Source: Acetobacter farinalis
GTDB lineage: Bacteria; Pseudomonadota; Alphaproteobacteria; Acetobacterales; Acetobacteraceae
Length of the DNA stretch: 58,082 nucleotides
Reading direction: 5' to 3'
NCBI RefSeq assembly: GCF_011516935.1
Contig: NZ_WOTF01000013.1
Location: 1 to 58,082, forward strand
Positions 1 to 7,872 of this stretch are shown here, piece by piece. A program made the position numbers and the translations under genes. The notes below the pieces were generated by a model that saw only the letters and a program-made list of their open reading frames with translations, was not told where the DNA came from and did no database searches. The first letter of the stretch is position 1. Each line of letters starts with the position of its first letter.

Positions 1-2
1 TG

Positions 3-119
3 ATCTGCTCAAAACGCAGATCAAAAGCTCTCCAGAAAACCGTCAATCAAATCGCCAAAACCCAGAAATTACTGGCCAAGCACATCAATCAACGGTTCTT
101 CGATCCCTCCAAGTCCTGA
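3..119 (+). CDS. Possible C-terminal tail of an unidentified protein (truncated by window edge)
   Basis: An open frame enters from the left edge and stops at the TGA at 117-119. The readable residues are Lys/Gln-rich and helix-like (for example [20 protein letters not shown]), and the tail is [12 protein letters not shown] do not recognise the family. Another frame is also open through this stretch as far as about base 134, so the reading frame is not certain. It could be the end of a transposase or a small helical protein. Confidence 0.25.
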   Translation: MCSKRRSKALQKTVNQIAKTQKLLAKHINQRFFDPSKS

Positions 120-132
120 TAGTCCGCCATGC

Positions 133-163
133 CTAAATCGGAAACAGAGCATTTCCGATTTAG
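133..163. promoter_or_regulatory. Perfect 12-bp inverted repeat upstream of wrbA
   Basis: CTAAATCGGAAA (133-144) and TTTCCGATTTAG (152-163) are exact reverse complements around a 7-base spacer. The repeat lies 14 bases after the stop of the preceding frame and about 90 bases before the wrbA start. No T-run follows it, so it is either a weak terminator hairpin for the upstream gene or an operator for wrbA. Confidence 0.5.
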
Positions 164-252
164 AGCTGGCCCCTTCATACACAGGACGTATCGTCATGAC
201 GTTTCTGGAAAGCGTGCGGAAACTGTTTGCAACACCAACGGAAAACACGAAA

Positions 253-849
253 ATGCCAAAAGTTCTCGTTCTCTATTATTCTTCTTACGGCCATATCGAA
301 ACCATGGCGCACGCTATTGCGGAAGGTGTGCGTGAAGCAGGCCTTGAAGCCGATGTGAAGCGCGTGCCGGAACTGGTGCCGGAAGACGTCGCCAAGGCCC
401 ATCTTTTCAAGACAGAGCAGAGTGCTCCTGTCGCCACCACCGATGAGCTGGAAAACTATGACGCCATCATTCTGGGTGCCCCCACGCGCTTCGGCCGCCT
501 TCCGGCGCAGATGGCAAATTTCTGGGATCAAACCGGTGGGCTGTGGCTCAAGGGCGCGCTGATCGGCAAGGTCGGGGCTGTGTTCACCTCTACAGCCACC
601 CAGCATGGCGGGCAGGAAACCACCCTCTATTCCCTGATGACGAACCTGCTGCACCACGGCATGGTCATCAGCGGTCTGCCTTACAGCTTTCAGGGGCAGC
701 TCAAGCTTGATGACGTCACTGGTGGTTCGCCTTACGGCGCTACAACAATCGCCGCCGGTGACGACTCACGCCAGCCCAGCGCCAATGAACTGGATGGCGC
801 CAGGTTCCTTGGCCAGCATGTGGCGGGCATGACCAAAAAACTCGCCTGA
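253..849 (+). CDS. wrbA: NAD(P)H:quinone oxidoreductase WrbA (type IV flavodoxin-like)
   Basis: WrbA is an FMN-dependent cytoplasmic enzyme that reduces quinones by two electrons and so limits redox cycling. The 198-residue product has the length of E. coli WrbA and resembles it throughout. The FMN phosphate loop is [11 protein letters not shown] (residues 8-18), GAPTRFGR is at 75-82, [10 protein letters not shown] at 116-125, and the family-typical [20 protein letters not shown] at 157-176. The start at 253 was chosen because it reproduces the usual N-terminus [10 protein letters not shown]. An in-frame ATG at 196, with an AGGA upstream, would add 19 residues and cannot be excluded. The gene stands alone and converges with the next gene across an 11-bp-stem hairpin. 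Confidence 0.95.
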   Translation: MPKVLVLYYSSYGHIETMAHAIAEGVREAGLEADVKRVPELVPEDVAKAHLFKTEQSAPVATTDELENYDAIILGAPTRFGRLPAQMANFWDQTGGLWLKGALIGKVGAVFTSTATQHGGQETTLYSLMTNLLHHGMVISGLPYSFQGQLKLDDVTGGSPYGATTIAAGDDSRQPSANELDGARFLGQHVAGMTKKLA

Positions 850-858
850 TGGTTTCAC

Positions 859-885
859 CTCTCCCGGAGCCATACTCCGGGAGAG
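859..885. terminator. Hairpin between convergent wrbA and membrane-protein gene
   Basis: CTCTCCCGGAG (859-869) and CTCCGGGAGAG (875-885) pair perfectly around a 5-base loop, starting 10 bases after the wrbA stop. There is no U-tract on either side, so as an intrinsic terminator it is incomplete. Its position between convergent genes still fits a shared 3' end structure. Confidence 0.5.
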
Positions 886-920
886 CGCGATAACGCCGAA
901 AACACGCCCAGACACAGTGC

Positions 921-2585
921 TTATTTATCCGTATAGCCAAACCCCTTGGCTTTCCAATCAGGATAATATTTATACAGTTCTCCATTAAGACACGCGATTT
1001 CATCCGCGGAAAACGGTTCTGTTTTTTTATAGATGTAAGCGTAGATACCGGGCTTCAATTCATAACTGCGGCCAACTTTTTTGTAATTCTTCCCAACACC
1101 CTCCCCATTGAGAATTTCATACGCCGTAACAGTGATCACCCGCTGGTCTGAAAGTGCCAGATGGGTCTGCACGGGGCTTACAACCACCACATATCGAGCA
1201 TTCAAGAGCGTTGATTTAAAATGATCCCGCAAGTCCACATGCGCGACATCTTCGGTCACCAGACGATAATTACTGATATTCTCCACAATGCTTTCGTTCA
1301 GGACGAAGCTTGAACTCAGGATGGCAACCGAGCCTTGAGGCTTGTAGACATGCTCCAGATCATCCACCAACTGTTGATAAATCTGAAAATTTTCTGTCGT
1401 TATCGGCGCAAGACGGAGGGGGAGCATCTCCCGAAGAAACGGGATCTGGTACGGACGGTCACAAAAAAGTGCCACAAGAAGGACAGCCGGCAAAATAATA
1501 CAGGAAATCACCTGAAAAACGCTGCCCCACCTGAAAGAATGAAACAGGCGCGTGGCACCGTATGCCGTGAGCATCAGCATCCAGAAGGAAAATGGAATGA
1601 TATGCTGGATACCGGGAGACTGGGTTCTAAGAAACAGAAAAGCGGAAAAAATCAGATTGAAGAGACAAAAGGCCAGAGAGAGCGCAAGCCGCTTATCTTT
1701 CTCCCTGATTAAAAACAGCACACCAAGAGCCAGAAAAGGCACAAGATAAAGCCCGAAAGCACCAAAAATGGCATTGATGGAAACCATCATCGGCTTCTGA
1801 TACGCGGAATACGCGACTGAATAATCCGTTCTCAGAATTTTCAGCAGAAGACCAAACTGGAAAACGAGAACAAAAATAATAGAAGACACACCAGAGATCA
1901 AAAAACTCTTTGTCGTATTCAATAATCTTTCATAACAAATTTTTGAATTGAAATAAAAATAATTGAAAACAGGAAGAGAAACATAAAGCGCTACAACTGT
2001 ATACGCATACCAGCGCCGAAAAAGGAACGCTCCCCATAATACTGCGCCCAACTGAATGGATTTTTTGAAACTGATGCTTTCTGAATAGTCATTCACCATA
2101 GCAAGCAGAATGGCGCATTCAATAAATATCATCCCTCCAACATCAGGAAAGCCGCGCAGAAGCGGGCCTATGAGAGCCATGTTTGTAAGGACCAGCATGG
2201 AAGGAAGCAGGAGGTCTTTCCAGTGTGAAACGCGTGTAATTTTTGAGAATATGGCGACAAACAACGCTGCGAACGGCATGAAATAGAACAAGAGAATAGT
2301 CTGTATATAACTCTGCCGATGGTTCTGTGTGAGTTCTATAGAAAATGACAAGATGATAGAAGGCAAATAATTATAATCAGATTTCCAGACAGAGGAAAAT
2401 ATTTTACCAATCGCCTTGAAGAGATGACCATGATAAAGAGCGTTTAATTTTGTCGCACGATTGAAATATGTCAAATAATCCCAATAATAGACATTGTTTT
2501 CCAGTGAAACATAAAATGCCGAAATTGCGGATAACGTGATAAATCCAAAAAACATCAAAACTGAAATATTTTTTGTATGCTGCAT
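921..2585 (-). CDS. Multi-spanning membrane protein of unknown function, glycosyltransferase-like
   Basis: The product (554 residues from the ATG at 2585) has about ten hydrophobic helices followed by a soluble C-terminal part of about 150 residues. The first membrane segment is followed by NNVYYWDYLTYFNRA. An acidic-aromatic motif at that position resembles the first periplasmic loop of GT-C glycosyltransferases (ArnT/PMT type), but I cannot confirm the family. The coding sequence is clearly AT-rich compared with all neighbours (many AAA, TTT and ATA codons), which suggests recent acquisition. A TTG- or ATG-initiated form from 2636 is open but would place 17 basic residues before the first helix. 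No lipopolysaccharide or glycan genes are adjacent, so the substrate is unknown. Confidence 0.7.
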   Translation of the reverse strand: MQHTKNISVLMFFGFITLSAISAFYVSLENNVYYWDYLTYFNRATKLNALYHGHLFKAIGKIFSSVWKSDYNYLPSIILSFSIELTQNHRQSYIQTILLFYFMPFAALFVAIFSKITRVSHWKDLLLPSMLVLTNMALIGPLLRGFPDVGGMIFIECAILLAMVNDYSESISFKKSIQLGAVLWGAFLFRRWYAYTVVALYVSLPVFNYFYFNSKICYERLLNTTKSFLISGVSSIIFVLVFQFGLLLKILRTDYSVAYSAYQKPMMVSINAIFGAFGLYLVPFLALGVLFLIREKDKRLALSLAFCLFNLIFSAFLFLRTQSPGIQHIIPFSFWMLMLTAYGATRLFHSFRWGSVFQVISCIILPAVLLVALFCDRPYQIPFLREMLPLRLAPITTENFQIYQQLVDDLEHVYKPQGSVAILSSSFVLNESIVENISNYRLVTEDVAHVDLRDHFKSTLLNARYVVVVSPVQTHLALSDQRVITVTAYEILNGEGVGKNYKKVGRSYELKPGIYAYIYKKTEPFSADEIACLNGELYKYYPDWKAKGFGYTDK

Positions 2586-2726
2586 GATCAGTGGACGCCT
2601 TAAAACCTTATCAAAATGCCCCCTGAAAACTCTCAAGACCCGAATGCATTCAAGGGCGCGCCATATCGGCGGAATGACCTTGACTCTGCAAGAGGGTCAA
2701 ATGCTTTTCTTGAAAGTGAGACAGGC

Positions 2727-2765
2727 TTCAGGTGCAGGATCATGATCCTGCACCGCCACCTGAAG
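2727..2765. promoter_or_regulatory. 24-bp perfect palindrome nested within flanking 9-bp complementary arms
   Basis: Bases 2731-2754 (GGTGCAGGATCA followed by its exact reverse complement) form a perfect palindrome. In addition CTTCAGGTG (2727-2735) is complementary to CACCTGAAG (2757-2765), giving an alternative, longer stem. No T-run follows. It lies about 145 bases upstream of the AT-rich membrane gene, so it may be an operator or a protein/recombinase site. Confidence 0.5.
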
Positions 2766-2823
2766 GCGCAGCCAACTTCGCCGCAAGTGATTCTTAAAGT
2801 ATGAACCGCTCAAATTATGAAAC

Positions 2824-2840
2824 AAACCCCTGCCGGGTTT
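2824..2840 (-). terminator. Candidate terminator of the LysR gene
   Basis: AAACCC and GGGTTT pair around a 5-base loop. Read on the minus strand the stem is followed by TGTTTC. It lies about 100 bases past the LysR stop codon. The stem is short, so this is tentative. Confidence 0.3.
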
Positions 2841-2938
2841 GCTCTCAATACAGACATCCCTCTTTTTTTACATTTTTATGACAGCATAAACACGCAGGCT
2901 TGATCACGGCGTTCAGGCTGGCTTTGCACGCCGCGCCA

Positions 2939-3865
2939 TCACGCGCTCTGGCTTTTTCTTTCCCAGGGAGGATGCACAAACGACTCAGTCAGATAATCAA
3001 TCAGAACATTCACCCGGGTTGGCCGCAGGGTATTGGGCGGTGTTACGAGATAAAGGGCGATAGACGCAGCCTCCCATTCCGGGAGAATCTGTTCCAGCCG
3101 CCCGGACTGAAGCCCTTCCCACACAAGAAAATCCGGGAAAAGACCAAAACCCAGCCCTGCTTCCAGAGAGGGCACAAAAGCTTCAGCATTATCCGCCTTG
3201 AAACGCGGCACCTGCGCCAGAACGAACTCCTTCTGGGTCTTTTTCTGCTTCAACCGGATCATTCCCGGTGCTGATGTATTTGTATAAACAAAGCTTTTTA
3301 AATGTTCGATTTCTTTGGGGTGCGATGGGCGACCTATGCGCTCAAGGTATCCCGCCCCCGCCACAAGCAGAAGGCGAACATCACAGAGCTTTCGGGCACG
3401 CAGGGAGGAATCCGCCAGAGAGGCAATACGCAGGGCAAGATCGTAGCCATCGGCCACAAGATCGACCGTGGCGTCACTAAAATCGACCGTGATATCGATA
3501 TCAGGATATTTCTTGAAAAAGGCCGGAAGCACGGGAGAGAGGTGCCTGATCCCGAATGTCATGGGAGCAGCAATCCTGATACGTCCTGAAGGATGCTGCA
3601 TTCCGCCAAGAGCTTCAGCCTGAGCCGCTTCTGCCTCGGCAAGAATGCGCACCGCATGCCCAAGAAGGCTGCGCCCTGTGTCTGTAAGTGACATATGGCG
3701 GGAATTCCGATTGAACAGCGCAACGCCCAATGACTGCTCAAGCCGGCTGACCGCTTTGGAAACTGTCGGCTTTGAGAGCTGTATCTCTTCTGCTGCGCGG
3801 GCAAAGGAGCCAAGTTCCGCAACTTTTGCGAAAATCGCCCATGCCTCAAAATCCGGTAGCCGCAT
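2939..3865 (-). CDS. LysR-family transcriptional regulator, divergent from pirin
   Basis: The 308-residue length is typical for LTTRs. The N-terminal winged helix-turn-helix is at residues 8-66 (FAKVAELGSFARAAEEIQLS, then KPTVSKAVSRLEQSLG, then LFNR and TDTG). The rest is a periplasmic-binding-fold effector domain. This subfamily (CrgA/AaeR-like) commonly regulates a divergently transcribed neighbour, which here is the pirin. A perfect 8-bp-arm inverted repeat with T-N11-A character lies in the shared 171-base promoter region. The effector is unknown. Confidence 0.9.
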   Translation of the reverse strand: MRLPDFEAWAIFAKVAELGSFARAAEEIQLSKPTVSKAVSRLEQSLGVALFNRNSRHMSLTDTGRSLLGHAVRILAEAEAAQAEALGGMQHPSGRIRIAAPMTFGIRHLSPVLPAFFKKYPDIDITVDFSDATVDLVADGYDLALRIASLADSSLRARKLCDVRLLLVAGAGYLERIGRPSHPKEIEHLKSFVYTNTSAPGMIRLKQKKTQKEFVLAQVPRFKADNAEAFVPSLEAGLGFGLFPDFLVWEGLQSGRLEQILPEWEAASIALYLVTPPNTLRPTRVNVLIDYLTESFVHPPWERKSQSA

Positions 3866-3931
3866 CCTCTTTCCCCTCGTGCCGATGGCACCGCTGTTTT
3901 TATCTCCCTGACATTATCCAATGATCAAACA

Positions 3932-3954
3932 AATGGAAACGATGGCTTTCCATT
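3932..3954. promoter_or_regulatory. Candidate LysR operator between lysR and pirin
   Basis: AATGGAAA (3932-3939) and TTTCCATT (3947-3954) are exact reverse complements around a 7-base spacer. This is the dyad shape typical of LTTR boxes. It lies in the divergent promoter region, about 67 bases from the lysR start and 82 bases from the pirin start. Confidence 0.6.
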
Positions 3955-4036
3955 ATTGCCGTATACTGCACGCAATGAGGCCGCTTATGATCAGAACCAG
4001 AAAGAGTATCCGACACCTGCTCTCAGGAGAGAAAAA

Positions 4037-4744
4037 ATGATTGAAATCCGCCCCTTCAAAAGCCTCGGTCATGCCAATCATGGCTGGCTGGACGCAAAAC
4101 ACCATTTTTCATTTGCAAACTACTTTGATCCCAACCGGATGAACTGGGGTGCCCTCCGCGTCTGGAATGATGACACGATCGCACCGGGCACGGGCTTTGG
4201 AACTCACCCGCATGAGAATATGGAGATCATCACCTATGTGCGGGAAGGAGCCATCACGCATCAGGACAGCCTTGGCAATAAAGGGCGTACTGTTGCGGGG
4301 GATGTTCAGGTAATGTCCGCGGGCACCGGTATCCGCCATAGTGAGTATAATCTGGAGGATGTCACAACCCGGATCTTCCAGATCTGGATCATGCCGAACC
4401 GCTCCGGCCATGCGCCTTCATGGGGAACACAGACTTTCCCGAAAGATGAGCGTGCGGGCAGGTTTGTCACACTCGCTTCGGGATACGAGACGGACGGAGA
4501 GGCTCTCCCCATTCATGCGGATGCACGCGTTCTGGGGGCCACGTTGCGCAAGGATGAAAAAGCGACCTACCACCTCGGGGCTACGCGACTGGGGTACCTG
4601 GTGGTTGCAAAAGGCTCGGTTGAGATTGATGGAAAAGTCATTCACGAACGGGATGGCGCAGCAATCTCTGAGAGTGATGACCTCACGATAACCGCCCTTG
4701 AAGACAGTGAACTCATTCTTGTTGACACCACCTTCGCAGACTAA
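4037..4744 (+). CDS. Pirin family protein (YhhW-like bicupin)
   Basis: Pirins of the YhhW type are bicupin metalloproteins; YhhW itself shows quercetin 2,3-dioxygenase activity in vitro, though the physiological substrate is not known. The product is 235 residues with the family metal ligands in place: His58 and His60 in THPHENMEIITY, then His101 and Glu103 in GIRHSEYN. A second, ligand-free cupin follows. The start at 4037 is preceded by CAGGAGAG at good spacing. A longer frame upstream has no such site. Divergence from the LysR gene suggests it is that regulator's target, perhaps in an aromatic or oxidative stress response. Confidence 0.92.
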   Translation: MIEIRPFKSLGHANHGWLDAKHHFSFANYFDPNRMNWGALRVWNDDTIAPGTGFGTHPHENMEIITYVREGAITHQDSLGNKGRTVAGDVQVMSAGTGIRHSEYNLEDVTTRIFQIWIMPNRSGHAPSWGTQTFPKDERAGRFVTLASGYETDGEALPIHADARVLGATLRKDEKATYHLGATRLGYLVVAKGSVEIDGKVIHERDGAAISESDDLTITALEDSELILVDTTFAD

Positions 4745-4754
4745 CCGCACGGTA

Positions 4755-4794
4755 CAGTTCTGGCGGCCCATGGCTGCCGCCAGAACTGGCTTTT
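4755..4794 (+). terminator. Intrinsic terminator after pirin
   Basis: CAGTTCTGGCGGC (4755-4767) and GCCGCCAGAACTG (4776-4788) form a perfect 13-bp stem with an 8-base loop, followed by GCTTTTC. It starts 10 bases after the pirin stop codon and may also serve the convergent VIT gene. Confidence 0.8.
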
Positions 4795-4861
4795 CGGGGG
4801 CTGGAACGCCTGCCCAGACAGACAGATTTGGCGACTGCCGAGAACTCAGGCCTGTGGGGCT

Positions 4862-5557
4862 TCAGACCCCGAACAGACGGCCAATCCCACTTGTGACAAT
4901 CATGGCGACAATCCCCCAGAACGTGACCCGCACCGCCGGACGAAACGGGGCCGCCCCACCGGCAAGCGCGCCAACAAAACCCAGAATGGCGAGCACGAGA
5001 ATGGATGTCAGAGAGACGCTCCACGAAACCCAGCTCTGAGGGGAAAAGACTGCGGCCAGAACCGGCAGCACCGCACCGGATGAAAATGCCATGGCTGAGG
5101 CAAACGCCGCCTGTATGGGCCGCGCCGCCGTGAGATCAGACAACCCCAGCTCTTCTCTGGCATGCGCGCCCAGAGCATCATGATCCATCAGGGCCACGGC
5201 AACTTTCCGGGAGAGGTCCGCATCCAGCCCCCTTTTCTGATAGATGCCGGCCAGTTCCGTCACTTCTCCCTCCCAGTCCGTTGCGAGTTCCCGCTTTTCC
5301 CGCTCAAGATCAGCTTTTTCTGAATCCGCCTGAGAACTGACAGAAACATACTCCCCCGCCGCCATGGAGAGCGCACCGGCCACCATCGCGGAAAGGCCTG
5401 CAATGAGAATGCTGCCACGCGCCGCATGCGAACTGGCGACCCCGACGATAAGGCTCCCGGTTGAGAGCGTTCCGTCATTCGCGCCGAGAACAGCAGCACG
5501 CAGCCACCCCAGTTTTTCAATAGTGTGACGTTCGGCCTGAGGATGAAGGCGGGACAT
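4862..5557 (-). CDS. VIT1/CCC1 family membrane protein (Fe/Mn transporter)
   Basis: CCC1/VIT1 proteins move Fe2+ or Mn2+ across membranes, out of the cytosol in bacteria and into vacuoles in fungi and plants. The 231-residue product has the hallmark first-helix motif AAVLGANDGTLSTGSLIVGV (about residues 18-37). It also has AAGEYVSVSSQADSEKADLE after helix 2, an acidic cytosolic metal-binding segment, and three C-terminal helices with GALAGGAAPF. The start at 5557 was chosen because it follows AGGGTGCC and gives the normal family N-terminus; an upstream ATG would add 33 residues without support. It is a single gene whose product probably protects against metal overload. Confidence 0.88.
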   Translation of the reverse strand: MSRLHPQAERHTIEKLGWLRAAVLGANDGTLSTGSLIVGVASSHAARGSILIAGLSAMVAGALSMAAGEYVSVSSQADSEKADLEREKRELATDWEGEVTELAGIYQKRGLDADLSRKVAVALMDHDALGAHAREELGLSDLTAARPIQAAFASAMAFSSGAVLPVLAAVFSPQSWVSWSVSLTSILVLAILGFVGALAGGAAPFRPAVRVTFWGIVAMIVTSGIGRLFGV

Positions 5558-5766
5558 GAGGCACCCTGTGCGTTTTGATAAGACCGTCACAGGATTAAAA
5601 GGAAGAGATAGAGGCCGCAACAGGTAAAATTCTTTAATAGTGCGAACTATTTTCAATAATATTTATTTCTGGGGCATCCTCTGCTCTGTTCAGCTTCCTG
5701 TCAGATAACCATGATAGCGTGAGAAGTTTTCCAGCTCCCACCTGAAAGACCAAAGCAGCCTTGTGA

Positions 5767-6252
5767 TCATTGCCGCTTTGACAGAGGAATTTGAAAAATT
5801 TCCGAAATAGCTGTGCAAATCACGATCCCGGCGCAAATAATAGCCAGCGTCCGGGCATCTGCGTGAAATCCACCCAGACTGAGCAGCAGGGTAGTTGCCG
5901 CAGCGGGAGCATGGTTTGCTTTCAACACGCCCTGCCCTAACACCGTGAGTGCAATAGCCGAGACACTCGCAGCCATGCGGTTCCATGTGATGTGGTCAAT
6001 ACTCATCCCGGAAGGCAGATCAAACGCACCAAAAAGCCACAGGGAAAAAACCGCAGCCAGAATCCCTATTGCGTGCCCCATAAGGGTATTCCAGATTCTG
6101 GCAGCTTCCTGCTGGGGGGTGACAATATGAATGAAAATGGTCGGACCAAGGCTTGGAAAGAGCAATGGGAGATGTGTCACATACGCCAGCACACCCATTG
6201 CGGCCGCTGTGACAAAAGCTGCAAGCGTTTTATAAAATAGATCCAGTGACAT
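5767..6252 (-). CDS. HPP family integral membrane protein, candidate nitrite transporter
   Basis: The product (161 residues) has four or five hydrophobic helices and the HPP family pattern: PLLFPSLGPTIFI (about residues 29-41), PQQEAARIWNTLMGHAIG, then NHAPAAATTLLLSLGG near the C-terminus. HPP proteins of chloroplasts and cyanobacteria have been shown to move nitrite. The gene follows narGHJI and the prolyl isomerase on the same strand, 57 bases downstream. That position makes nitrite export or uptake a reasonable inference, since no narK is present. The ATG at 6252 follows GAGGGTATCTG, a better ribosome site than any upstream alternative. Confidence 0.85.
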   Translation of the reverse strand: MSLDLFYKTLAAFVTAAAMGVLAYVTHLPLLFPSLGPTIFIHIVTPQQEAARIWNTLMGHAIGILAAVFSLWLFGAFDLPSGMSIDHITWNRMAASVSAIALTVLGQGVLKANHAPAAATTLLLSLGGFHADARTLAIICAGIVICTAISEIFQIPLSKRQ

Positions 6253-6309
6253 CAGATACCCTCGGCATACATGGAAAACCACCTGAAAGACGTTTGATTT
6301 CCAACGTCC

Positions 6310-7158
6310 TTATTTTTTCCCTGTGCAGGACTTTCCATCCGGCCAGCTCTGGCTGTCCGCCTGCGCCGTTGTCCCTCCGAAAAGGTCAAACCCCTTGATG
6401 CGGGCCTGAGCACCAAGCATGGTGATATAATTCTGCACCCCCTGCTTCCAGCTTGTATCTTCCAAAAACACGCGGATACGGTGCTTCTCTTCCTCGCCCA
6501 GCCCGGACGCGTCCTGCCCGGCAAAGCGCCTGAGAAGCTGCACAACATGCACACCATAGCGGGTTTCCACGGGATGAGCGCAAAAAGCACCCTCTTCCGT
6601 TTCCGCCAGAGCAGACCTGAACTCTGGCAGAAGATCCTGCTCGGCAACAATGCCCAGATCCCCACCTCGGCTGGCAGACGGGCACTCTGAATAACGGGCG
6701 GCAAACGGTTCAAAATCCTGAGGATGATCCCTGAGGTACTCCAGAAACTCTCCGGCTCTTTTCTGCGCACTCTCCAGTGAGCCCGGCAGGGATTTGTCAG
6801 CATACACCAGAATATGGCGGACATGCGCAGCACGCTCCGTGCGGGCATGCTCCGCATTGGCCGCACACCAGCGTTCAAGCTCGGCATCCGTAGGTGTTGG
6901 CACCCGTACTTCCTGCTCCAGAAGAGCCTGAATCAACGCTTCCTCATCAGCAATATCCTCAAAGCCCGGTGCCTTGAGTTTCTTGCGGGCTTCGCCAAGC
7001 AGCAGCGCACGCACAACCAGAGCGCGTGCGGCCTCCTGCCACTGAACCTGCGGTGAGGCCGCCCTGTGATGCTGCATCTCCTCCTGCACATCAGCCGGGG
7101 AGATAACGCTCTCATTAACCAGAATAGTGTGTTCAGCAGGTGCTGTTAAAAGAGTCAT
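6310..7158 (-). CDS. Parvulin-type peptidyl-prolyl isomerase of the nar operon
   Basis: The product is 282 residues. An N-terminal helical segment, NifM/SurA-like, is followed by a rotamase (PpiC) domain at about residues 125-220. Family landmarks are ERAAHVRHILVYADKS, EPFAARYSECPSASRGGDLG and HPVETRYGVHVVQLLRR. No signal peptide is visible, so it should act in the cytoplasm. It lies 9 bases after narI. Similar isomerase genes are known at the 3' end of nar operons in other proteobacteria, where a folding role for the nitrate reductase is assumed. Like NifM it may assist a metalloprotein subunit. Confidence 0.88.
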   Translation of the reverse strand: MTLLTAPAEHTILVNESVISPADVQEEMQHHRAASPQVQWQEAARALVVRALLLGEARKKLKAPGFEDIADEEALIQALLEQEVRVPTPTDAELERWCAANAEHARTERAAHVRHILVYADKSLPGSLESAQKRAGEFLEYLRDHPQDFEPFAARYSECPSASRGGDLGIVAEQDLLPEFRSALAETEEGAFCAHPVETRYGVHVVQLLRRFAGQDASGLGEEEKHRIRVFLEDTSWKQGVQNYITMLGAQARIKGFDLFGGTTAQADSQSWPDGKSCTGKK

Positions 7159-7167
7159 GGTGAGGCT

Positions 7168-7872
7168 TCAGGTTTCTTCGTTGGCGACATGTCTGTTCCT
7201 GCGGACAATCTGCCACCCCGGCCGGAAAATATACCAGATGGGAGCAGAGATAACATGAACCAGTCGTGTAAAGGGGGTGAGGAGGAACAGAGTCATGCCT
7301 GTTATCAGGTGCAGCTTGTAAATCAACGGAATGTTGACCAGTAGCGCAGGCAGATCCGGCTGGAACGTGATCACACCCCGGCACCATGCTCCCAATGTCT
7401 CCATGATTGTGCCATCTGAATGCATCAGGGAGTGTGGCAGCCCGAAAATACCAAGCCATAGCTGCATGTAAACAAACAGAAGAATGAAGAGATCTGTCGG
7501 CCTCCCCGTTGCCCTGACCCGGGTGTTGAAGAGACGCCGATAGAGAAGCCCCCCGCCGCCGGCAGCAGCGCAGGCAGCAAACACACTCCCCGCCCCGACA
7601 GCCAGAAGCTGGTGCGCATGCGCACTCAGGCCCAGAAACTCCGTGATCTGCGATGGCGCCAGCAAACCTGCAGCATGCCCCATAAGCAACCCCAGAACGC
7701 CGATATGAAAAAGGTTACTGGCCCACGTCAACGTGCGTTTTTCAAGAAACTCACTTGATTCCGCACGCCATGAAAACTGGCTTCTGTCAAAACGCGCCCA
7801 GCACCCGATCGCAAAAACAACCAGACACAGGTACGGATAAATCTGGAAAAAGAAATATTCAACCCAGTTCAT
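7168..7872 (-). CDS. narI: Respiratory nitrate reductase gamma subunit (cytochrome b)
   Basis: NarI is the di-heme b membrane anchor that oxidises quinol and passes electrons to NarH. The 234-residue product has five membrane helices. The four axial heme histidines sit almost exactly where they do in E. coli: His56 and His66 (NLFHIGVLGLLMGH), then His188 and His206 (YKLHLITG and RLVHV). The start overlaps the narJ stop by the four bases ATGA, so translation is likely coupled. Confidence 0.96.
   Translation of the reverse strand: MNWVEYFFFQIYPYLCLVVFAIGCWARFDRSQFSWRAESSEFLEKRTLTWASNLFHIGVLGLLMGHAAGLLAPSQITEFLGLSAHAHQLLAVGAGSVFAACAAAGGGGLLYRRLFNTRVRATGRPTDLFILLFVYMQLWLGIFGLPHSLMHSDGTIMETLGAWCRGVITFQPDLPALLVNIPLIYKLHLITGMTLFLLTPFTRLVHVISAPIWYIFRPGWQIVRRNRHVANEET

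Larger units (their letters stand above)
2586..2938. other. Intergenic region with palindromes, no gene seen
   Basis: This stretch separates two minus-strand genes. It contains a 24-bp perfect palindrome at 2731-2754, itself flanked by a further pair of complementary 9-mers, and a small GC hairpin at 2824-2840 that could end the LysR transcript. The short open frames here have no coding character or ribosome binding site. Confidence 0.6.

Noticed and set aside
129..335. 68-codon frame overlapping the wrbA start
   Set aside because: It runs through the inverted repeat and the wrbA coding region in another frame and has no ribosome site.
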